This document shows positions 56,576 through 64,000 of a stretch of 64,000 nucleotides of DNA, in pieces. A program made the position numbers and the translations under genes. The DNA is from Sebastes aleutianus (lineage: Eukaryota > Chordata > Actinopteri > Perciformes > Sebastidae), in NCBI GenBank assembly GCA_916700875.1, contig CAKAKS010000031.1:4778477-4842476 (forward strand), read 5' to 3'. The notes under the pieces were generated by a model. That model saw nothing but the letters and a program-made list of their open reading frames with translations, had not been told where the DNA came from and searched no databases. Numbering within the stretch: position 1 is the stretch's first letter; every line of letters begins with the position of its first letter.

Positions 56576-58144
56576 CACACGTAGGCAAAATTGTTGGTAC
56601 CCTTCCGTTAAAGAAAGAAAAACCCACAATGGTCACTGAAATAACTTGAAACTGACAAAAGTAATAATAAATAAAAATTCACTGAAAATTAACTAATGAA
56701 AATCAGATATTGCTTTTGAATTGTGGTTCAACAGAATCATTTTAAAAAACAAACTAATGAAACTGGCCTGGACAAAAATGATGGTACCCTTAACTTAATA
56801 TTTAGTTGTACAACCTTTTGAGGCACTCACTGCAATCAAGTAATTTCTGTAAGTCTCAATGAGACTTCTGCACCTGTCGACAGGTATTTTGGCCCACTCC
56901 TTCGTGAGCAAACTGCTCCAGCTGTCTCAGGTTTGAAGGGTGCCTTCTCCAGACTTCATGATTCAGCTCCTTCCACAGATGTTCAATAGGATTTAGATCA
57001 GGGCTCATAGAAGGCCACTTCAGAATAGTCCAATATTTTGTTCTTAGCCATTCTTGGGTGTTTTTAGCTGTGTGTTTTGGGTCATTATCCTGTTTGAGGA
57101 CCCATGACCTGCAACTGAGACCAAGCTTTCTGACACTGGGCAGCACATTTCGCTCCAGAATGCCTTGATTGTGTTCAGATTTCATTGCACCTGCACAGAT
57201 TCAAGACACCCTGTGCCAGATGCAGCAAAGCAGACCCATAACATAACCTAGCCTCCTCCATGTTTCACATTAGGTACAGTGTTCTTTTCTTTGTATGCTT
57301 CATTTTTGCGCCTGTGAACATAGAGCTGATGTGACTTGCCAAAAAGCTCCAGTTTTGTCTCATCTGTCCAAAGGTCTCGCTTTTTTATGATTTGCATCCT
57401 CCTCGGTTGTCTTCCATTAAGTCTACTTTGGCTCAAACAGCGACGGATGGTGCAATCTGACACTGATGTACCTTGACCTTGGAGTTCACCTCTAATCTCT
57501 TTGGAAGTTGTTCTAGGCTCTTTGGTTACCATTCGTATTATCCGTCTCTTCGATTTGTCATCAATTTTCCTCTTGCGGCCACGTCCGGGGAGGTTGGCTA
57601 CAGTCCCTTGGACCTTAAACTTCTGAATAATATGTGCAACTGTAGTCACAGGAACATCAAGCTGCTTGGAGATGGTCTTATAGCCTTTACCTTTAACATG
57701 CTTGTCTATAATTGTCCTTCTAACCTCCCGAGACAACTCTCTCCTTAGCTTTCTGTGGTCCATGTTCAGTGTGGTACACACCATGATGCCAAACAGCACA
57801 GTGACTTATTTTCACCCTTTAAATAGGCAGACTGACTGATTAAAAGTTTGAAGACACCTGTGATGCTAATTACAGGACACACCTTAGTTTAATATGTCCC
57901 TATGGTCAAATTATTTTCAATCTTTTCTAGGGGTACCATCATTTTTGTCCAGGCCAGTTTCATTAGTTTGTTTTTTAAAATGATTCTGTTGAACCACAAT
58001 TCAAAAACAATAGCTGATTTTCATTAGTTAATTTTCAGTGAATTTTTATTTATTATTACTTTTGTCAGTTTCAAGTTATTTCAGTGACCATTGTGGGTTT
58101 TTCTTTCTTTAACGGAAGGGTACCAACAATTTTGCCTACGTGTG
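56576..58144 (-). mobile_element. Complete-ended Tc1/mariner transposon
   Basis: A 1,569-bp element flanked by TA on both sides (56574-56575 and 58145-58146), the standard Tc1 target duplication. The ends are inverted repeats of about 216 bases (56576-56791 and 57929-58144), differing at only a handful of positions. Each repeat has an outer and an inner copy of an AAAATxGTTGGTACCCTT-like motif: 56587-56604, 56774-56791, 57929-57946, 58116-58133. This is the IR/DR layout of fish Tc1 elements. The transposase gene between them runs on the minus strand and is broken. Confidence 0.95.
56795..57763 (-). pseudogene. Tc1 transposase, disrupted
   Basis: The frame opens at 57763 (MDHRKLRRELSREVRRTIID) and shows the paired helix-turn-helix DNA-binding region (KTISKQLDVPVTTVAHIIQK), the GRGRKRK AT-hook-like linker, and then the DDE domain: first D in LWTDETKLEL, second D in LKQDNDPKHT, E in SPDLNPIEHLW. 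Damage I can see: the stretch between KKR and WTDET is about 20 residues shorter than in relatives (in-frame deletion), a TAG stop follows KHGGG at about 57247, there is a frame change near 57185, and one extra G shifts the frame near 56905. The ancestral stop appears to be at 56795-56797. All three catalytic residues survive in separate frames, so it is recently dead but not functional. Such proteins cut and paste the element at TA sites. Confidence 0.93.
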
Positions 58145-58529
58145 TATATGCATGAAAAATTCCAGTGTTTGAATAACACCGTGGCTTCTGGGAGAACCCT
58201 ATCTTTCAGGGATTGGGAGGGTTCTATACTCAGTACTGTACTGTCCTTTTGTTATTGTCATCTATAGTGGTTACTTCACACAATTCACATCATTATGATT
58301 ATTTAAATATTTGCCTTGATTAAAAATAATCTTTTCATCAGTAGTTTTAATTATGTATTAAATGCTGCTTAGAGCTAGTGTTTGGAAGTTAAAAGGGTCA
58401 TAATTCCCTCCCTTATATCTATTTTATATGACTGTGAAAACGTCTCCTTCAACTGGATTTGTTCAAGTTTCTCACCAAAAACGGAATTTTACGAGGTTAC
58501 ATTTGAACACATCATGATAACGTTGTAAT
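58145..58529. other. Intron, nothing recognised
   Basis: AT-rich single-copy text; no supported feature. Confidence 0.4.
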
Positions 58530-58640
58530 TTACCTTCACCCAATACTAATTTTTACTGAGCAGAGCACGAACACCTCATAATAATAACTCAATGGAACCT
58601 CCGTTAACGTTAGTAGCTCTGTTATTTAGTCAAGCAGGAC
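58530..58640 (+). mobile_element. Fragment related to the 16874 MITE
   Basis: ACCTTCACCCAATACTAATT, TTTACTGAGCAGAGCACGAA and AATGGAACCTCCGTTAACG follow the interior of the 16874-17257 element (ACCTTCGCCCAATGCTCATT ...). No termini preserved. Confidence 0.55.
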
Positions 58641-58859
58641 TGTGCTGCCCACCGACTGCTACCCGTTACTAGGTTTAGTAGCGCCATACTTTTGAGCATT
58701 TTTTTTTTTCCTCTCCGCCATGGGTCCGTTCCCAAACTGAAACATGATACAGCGTGCGTATGTGTTATTGTACATGCGGAAAGCATCGAAGACAAATCAA
58801 TAGACACGGAGGCATGAGATGCCAAGGAATCGGACAGCTACGGACAGCTAGCGTTTCCC

Positions 58860-59520
58860 CTGTCTGCCAAAGTGCCGGATGGCCTGACGATTTTATCCGC
58901 CATTGCCAACAATTTACCCGCATTTGGTGGGTGGCGGGTGCTAATTTTAGACCCTGCCTGCATCTTTACAAAAGCAAACAATCCATTCCCTGCCCCTTTT
59001 CAGTCCTCAGCCCTTCCTTTGCCTCAATCAAAGTCACCCCAAGGGCCTCATTGTCCAGGCCCTCTTATTGCCTTGTTATCAACAGCTGTAGCGAGCCTGT
59101 ATTGGCCCCTTGTGTCACCACCGCAAATATTGGCATTACCTTTCTAATCACATGTCTTTTCCTCTGAAATGTCACCGAGGCGGGCCAAGTGTGCTTACAG
59201 TTGGCTTTACACTGCCTCAGTGTGAAGATATCATTTATCTCTTATAAAAGCAAATGGAAGAGCTTTATTATAGTGTGGGTGGTTGGGAGGGGAGGGGGTG
59301 TCAGGCTGTGGGGGCATTGCAGTCTCTTCTTTTTCAGCAGTACTAATTTGCCACAGTAATGAGCAAGCAGCGGTGCATGGTCATCAGGCAATTATATTTG
59401 GTTACCATGCAAACAGCGAGCATCATGGGATGTCATTATACTGAGAAATATACCCAGGCTCCATTACAATGGCGGGGGGGGGAAACAAATGCAAGCCATT
59501 ATCTAAATGCAGACCCTTTT
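58860..59520. promoter_or_regulatory. Candidate conserved non-coding block
   Basis: Repeat-free text with CTCAATCAAAGTCACC (TCF/SOX-like), AAATATTGGCATTAC, and GTTACCATGCAAAC at 59401-59414, resembling an RFX X-box. Short overlapping plus frames (137 and 91 codons) lack family motifs. The nomination is by texture only. The end includes a T-run at 59517-59531. Confidence 0.3.
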
Positions 59521-59531
59521 TTTTTTTTTTT

Positions 59532-60221
59532 CAACATGTGTGTGGTTTTGAAATGCAAAATGTTTTTCCTCCAGGGATTCCCTCATGGGTAGCAAGCTGA
59601 TGCATTCAGTCATCTATATTTTATATTTTCCACTATTTAGTTGCCTATTTTTATAATTTATTCTTTCCCCCCCTACTATTCATGAAGTGTAATTACACCA
59701 AATCAAACTCAGAGAGGGATTCTGTATGGTCTGTTCTGTAATGATTTTGTTTGTAATGTGCCAAAAATACTCCGTCAAAGGCCATCATTTATAATTTTCT
59801 TTTGGGAAGCCTAATTTACCTTGAACTGTATGCATCCGGAAAACAAACAGACTGGGGGAACTGAAACCAGAGATAACAGTTTGTATTCATAGGGATCGGC
59901 CAAAACAAATTTAGGTATGATTATACTTTGAAATGCCCATTGGGTGGTATAATGGAAAATATTTAACTGAATGCCCCCCATTGATTTTAGCAAATACTGA
60001 TGTTCTCCATCAGCCGTGCTCCCCGTAGTTGGATGAGACATAATGCAAAGGTCCCCTTTTTCCTCCATTATGGAACAGAACCACTTTAATTGCTGTCATG
60101 TGCTGTAATGTTTCCTGACTAAAACAAATAGGCTGCAGTTACAATTATAGTCAGTGTCAACGCTGGCAACCAGCTAGCGAGACAAAACACATTTGTAACA
60201 TATTATAACATACAGTTAAAG
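59532..60221. other. Intron, nothing recognised
   Basis: AT-rich single-copy text with no supported feature. Confidence 0.4.
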
Positions 60222-60948
60222 TAGCAATAGGTAGAAATGGAGCCTCTGTGTCCTCCGGTGTCCTCCGGTGCTCCTAATGGCATCTCCAAGATTTCACAGA
60301 CCGGAGGAAAACAACCAATCAGAGCCGAGCTGGAGCCTTGCCGTCTCTGAGCAGCTGTCAATCGCTCGCGAACCACAATCAAATGGACAAACTAGGCAGC
60401 GCTGATCAAATATGAATCAATATTATGTTTTTGTAATGCCTATTTCTCGCCTCAAATGTTTTCAGAAACATCTTGTAGTGTACAGTTTAGCTGTAAAATG
60501 AGGAAGTTTGCAGCCATGTTGAGATCAGTTGAGGAAACACCAAGCACCGCCCACCAGCCGGAGCAATCTTTCTAATTTTTACAGCTAAAAAGTACACTAC
60601 AAGATGTTTCTGAAAACATCTGAGTTGAGAAATAGGCATTACAGTAACAGAATATTGATTCACATTTGATCAGCGCTGCCTAGTTTGACCGTTTGATCGG
60701 AGTTTGCGAGTGATTAACAGTTGCCTACGTTGAATGAACAACCAAAAGGAACGCTCTCTCTCAATGAAATGACCTGTGATTGGCCAAAGTCTCCCATCAC
60801 GGGGTTATATTTTGTAAAGCCTAAAAACAGAGCCATGAGGAGGTGCAGAAGTATCTCTCCGAACACTTGAATTGAAATATGCTGAAAGGTTATTATGGAA
60901 TTTTTTACCCAATGATGCCAAAAACGTTCTGCCTACTGCAGGTTTAAC
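60222..60948 (+). mobile_element. Fold-back element family H, complete copy
   Basis: From AGTAGCAATAGGTAGAAATG to TTCTGCCTACTGCAGGTTTA. Arms 60354-60498 and 60577-60720 are inverse copies (roughly 85-90% by eye) around a loop of about 80 bases, so transcripts could form a hairpin of about 145 pairs. Other copies: 30434-31253 (reverse, arms present) and 44095-44606 (arm lost). No coding capacity. Confidence 0.85.
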
Positions 60949-62265
60949 AATAGAAAGCAACATGCAAATACGCATTGACACTTCTGATGTGTAGAAATCA
61001 ACTAAAGTGTTTACAATGATGGTTTGCAATCGCACTGTTACATATTACATTGTACAAAATCAGTCGTGAAATTTATAGTTCTTTCTTTGATGTTTGACAT
61101 GGCTAAATATGACTTTTCTGCAAGAGTTGCATATGTATGAAGAACTCCCCTTGCAGGACTGAAATGCCATGTATCTCTGTAATCTATGATACAGATGCAA
61201 ACTTCATCCTTCTGTACAGGCCCAGACTGACTTATTGTTTTCCTGGCTGAGCGAGGAAAGCGGTGGGTGTAGGGTATATGGGCTCAAGCTAGAAAAAGCC
61301 TGGGAGAGAGGTATTGGGTGGGCAGGAGCAGCACACCAGCAAATCAGCCCTAATTCTGCGTTATAATTCACAAGGCCAGGGCTCAGGACAGCATTATCTG
61401 CCCTCAAATCTTTTTCCCTGTGTGGGATATAGAGCATCGTGGCATGTAAAAGGGGACGATAGAGAGCCGGAGTAATGACGGGATGGGACTCAAGGCAATG
61501 TAAAAAGGGGATGGGGGGGGGAGTGGATGATGGAAACATGTATTAGTTCCCATGGCGAGAGGGACAAAATGGAAAGGTCGACCCGGTGCTTTCCAGTTAA
61601 GCTGTGGGAGATTTTCATTCAGTTTTCAATCACAGTGTAATCAGATTTTATGATTAGGTCCGGGCTTTTCGTCAGTGTAATTTCTCTAGTGATTTACATA
61701 GCTGGGGCTGTGGACTTTTTCTTCAAATGATTTCCAGTCACTTCAGAATAGATTATTTCACTTACATCAAAGAAACTTTACCTTACCTAATTGAGATTTA
61801 GCACATATTTTTCCTTTTGACGAGTGTTCCTTTATATTACATTTGGCAACAACTGAACAAACCCTGTAATTAACAAGAGCACACAGTGTCGATGCAAAGC
61901 AGCAGTATCGGAGAGGGGGGGTGACGAATGATCCTGTGTTTGTAGATATTGTTGTACAGCAAAACCGCCACTTAGACTCACTCAGACTCAGAGAGCAATG
62001 GCCTTGACACACCGAGGGCATGACAAATAACACGAAAATGCGAAATTCCCATCTGTGAATAAGTCAAGGGCTTTTATTGTGAAGGCAAGAACGGAGGGAG
62101 TGGATCTGGTCTGCGCTGCCTTTGTCGAGGTTGAAAGGAGTAATAAAGTATGTCGAGTTGGACTACGGAGCCTCCGTGTTGATGTTTTATAAATATAGGT
62201 GCAACTGAACCCGTACCGGCCTGGTACCAGAACAAAAATTACGCTCTTTTGCCACATTATATTCA
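60949..62265. other. Intron, nothing recognised
   Basis: The 111-codon (61204-61539) and 88-codon minus frames have no recognisable motif. There are G-runs at 61515-61522 and 61913-61921. Confidence 0.4.
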
Positions 62266-62370
62266 AAAACATCCATCCATCCATATTCAACCGCTTATCC
62301 GGGATCGGGTCGCGGGGGCAACAGCTCCGGCAGGGTACCCCAAACTTCCCTTTCCCGGGCCACATTAAGT
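62266..62370 (-). mobile_element. Fish interspersed repeat fragment (LINE-type 3' region)
   Basis: CATCCATCCATATTCAACCG, CTTATCCGGGATCGGGTCGC, GGGGGCAACAGCTCCGGCAG and CCAAACTTCCCTTTCCCGGG are the familiar text of a very common fish repeat. Confidence 0.6.
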
Positions 62371-62538
62371 ATTTAAAAAACAACAGTTCAAAAAAATATA
62401 TTGACATGTGATTAATAAATAAATGAATTGCATGAAAAAAATGCCCCCAGTGTGTAAAGGCTTTCAGTGAGACTCAGTTATGGAATGAATGAATGAGACA
62501 GGCAGCGCTACCTTTTTTCTACGCAAATTAAAACGGAA
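62371..62538. other. Intron, nothing recognised
   Basis: Short AT-rich stretch. Confidence 0.4.
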
Positions 62539-62630
62539 TAAGGGCTGCCACTAACGATTATTTTCATTGTCGATTAATCTGTGAATTATTTTTCTAGTTG
62601 ACCAACAGTCTGATCCAACAGACCTAGGGC
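62539..62630 (+). mobile_element. MITE family G, left end
   Basis: AAGGGCTGCCACTAACGATT, then ATTTTCATTGTCGATTAATC. Sequence after about 62620 is no longer recognisable as this family. Confidence 0.65.
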
Positions 62631-64000
62631 CTCGTTTTTTTAAATTGTTTTAAGGCATTTCCAAACACAAGACAGCCAGTATCGGATATATACTGCAATA
62701 TCATTTCAGACGGCATTGTTTGTTTACATCGGGGTTTCTGTAAGTCGGTCCCTATAGCACCTCCTTCCTGATGATATCACGCGGGTTGTGAAAGACAGCA
62801 CGCTATGATCGGTCAGGGACCAACGTGGAGTCTGTCATGTCTCTTAATCGCGATCACCTTTTTGGCTTCTTACAGTTAAATAAACACGATCGCCTGAGAT
62901 ATTGACGTTTTAAAATGCGTCTTCTGCTCATAGAAAACTCTGCTGCATATCAAATCGCTTCCTGAACTAACAGCCAGCCACCAGCCGGTGATGGAGATGC
63001 TTTGGCTTCACTTTTGGGGATAGATATTATCTATACAATCAATATGTTTTTGATTAAATTGAGAGCATAAAATTGTTTTTCTCGATGTTGCTAATTTGTG
63101 CACCAGATGCATGCATTTAACTTTAAAATGCAGCTAGCAGACAGGTAGGGTGAATATTCCAGTATTTTTTTCATATTGCAGAAAAAAAATATATTGCAGT
63201 TTTTTTTTCCAACATTGTGTAGTCTGAACCCAACATACAGCTAATATCAGATTGTATCATGTGTCTAGTGTGAAACTAGTAGTTATTTTCTCCGTGTGCA
63301 GCAGGTGACGGACAGGCACGGTTTCTCCAAGGTGAATTAGCCGAGAGGAAACATAAACCAGGGGAGCCAAGTCCTGTCATTCACGCTGCGACTTCTAGTT
63401 GGACAGAGAGAATGGAGAGCAGATGCTAGGGCACATGCCACTTTAACGTCCTGCTGGGAGAGAGAGAGAAAGATGGGAGAAACCGATGCAACACTGAGAG
63501 AGGGGGGGAGAGTGTCACAAAGAGTGGGAGGATGACAAATAAAAAGATGGTGACAGGGAAAAAAAAGTTGCAGAGTTAGGTAAAGGATGTTGTTCTGCCT
63601 TGTTTTTTGCCTGATACACAGTGGCATGAACACAGAAACAGGGTGTGTTTGTTTGTATACGGGGGCGACCCGTGTATACGACCATGTGTGTACACCTGTG
63701 TGCATTTGGCTGTGCGAGCTTGCACGAGTATCCAGCTCTTCTAGGCATGTCATCTGTGGCTTTTTTGTGCACATCATCTGCTATTTCTTTGTTCTGAATT
63801 CAGAATGTAACTATTTCACAGTTTTGCTCAAAAACAATCCCCCTAAAGATTGCTACAGTCCAATCTTCCCTTGGTGCAGGAAGTGGATGGATACTAGGGT
63901 TCAGTGAGCCGCGGCTTCCACTGTGCACAGATGGTGGCTAAACCACAGAGCATGTGTCGGACGTGTTTCGCTCTGAGTCGTGTTGTTTCGATGCATAAAG
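62631..64000. other. Intron with purine-rich patch
   Basis: 63455-63560 is G/A-rich (GAGAGAGAGAGAAAGATGGG). This explains the long T/C-complement frames at 63337-63777 minus, which I do not regard as coding. Nothing else recognised up to the window end. Confidence 0.45.

Larger units (their letters stand above)
27489..64000 (+). other. astn2: 5' portion of the next astn2 intron (probably intron 2)
   Basis: No frame after 27488 resembles the expected next ASTN2 segment (a hydrophobic helix followed by a basic RRW...KRRR stretch). At least 36.5 kb of intron therefore follows the exon. It is filled with hAT-like elements, one Tc1 element, LINE tails and simple repeats, listed separately. Confidence 0.75.

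Noticed and set aside
57473..57748. 91-codon plus frame
   Set aside because: Antisense shadow of the Tc1 transposase.
63337..63777. 146-codon minus-strand frame
   Set aside because: It lies over GA-rich low-complexity DNA and has no domain.

Overview
The window looks like one stretch of a teleost fish nuclear genome, probably a spiny-rayed (percomorph-type) species. The evidence is the very high density of short terminal-inverted-repeat DNA transposons typical of fish, a Tc1-type element, fish-type LINE 3' ends, AT-rich single-copy DNA, and one vertebrate coding exon with clean GT-AG splice sites. It has no prokaryotic features: no operons, tRNA genes, CRISPR arrays or long reading frames.

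The only host coding sequence I can support is an internal exon at 27301-27488 on the + strand. Its 62-residue translation closely resembles the segment of astrotactin-2 (ASTN2) just before the first transmembrane helix. The window therefore appears to lie inside a very large astn2 gene: 1-27300 is the 3' part of the upstream intron (probably intron 1) and 27489-64000 is the 5' part of the next intron. No other exon was recognised.

The rest is intron, and much of it is mobile DNA. hAT-like non-autonomous elements dominate, many with 8-bp target-site duplications readable from the sequence (16866/17258, perfect; 2395/2916, 23536/24087, 35060/35611, 36172/36883, 48551/49275 and 48719/49114, each 7 of 8). 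Several families occur more than once: family A (TAGGGCTGTCAA ends), B (AAAGGTCCCATAT ends), C (GGGGACCTATTATGC ends), D (TAGGGxTGT ends, internal poly-cATCGATAc motifs), E, H (a large fold-back) and K. Nesting is frequent. A Tc1/mariner element (56576-58144) is complete at both ends, but its transposase is broken. A degraded hAT transposase of the DUF4371/ZBED5-SCAND3 type lies at about 7560-8030. LINE tails, a 53-bp minisatellite and several microsatellites complete the repeats.

The most unusual observation is that two hAT-like elements with different ends (2403-2915 and 36180-36882) each contain a decayed piece of the 28S ribosomal RNA gene, overlapping in the D2 region and in opposite orientations. 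The second is nested inside a family D element. The remaining single-copy stretches include several candidate conserved regulatory blocks (about 18.1-18.7, 24.9-25.1, 26.0-26.5, 26.9-27.15, 38.2-38.65, 55.5-55.7 and 58.9-59.5 kb). I nominate these from motif texture only, and cross-species alignment would have to decide them.
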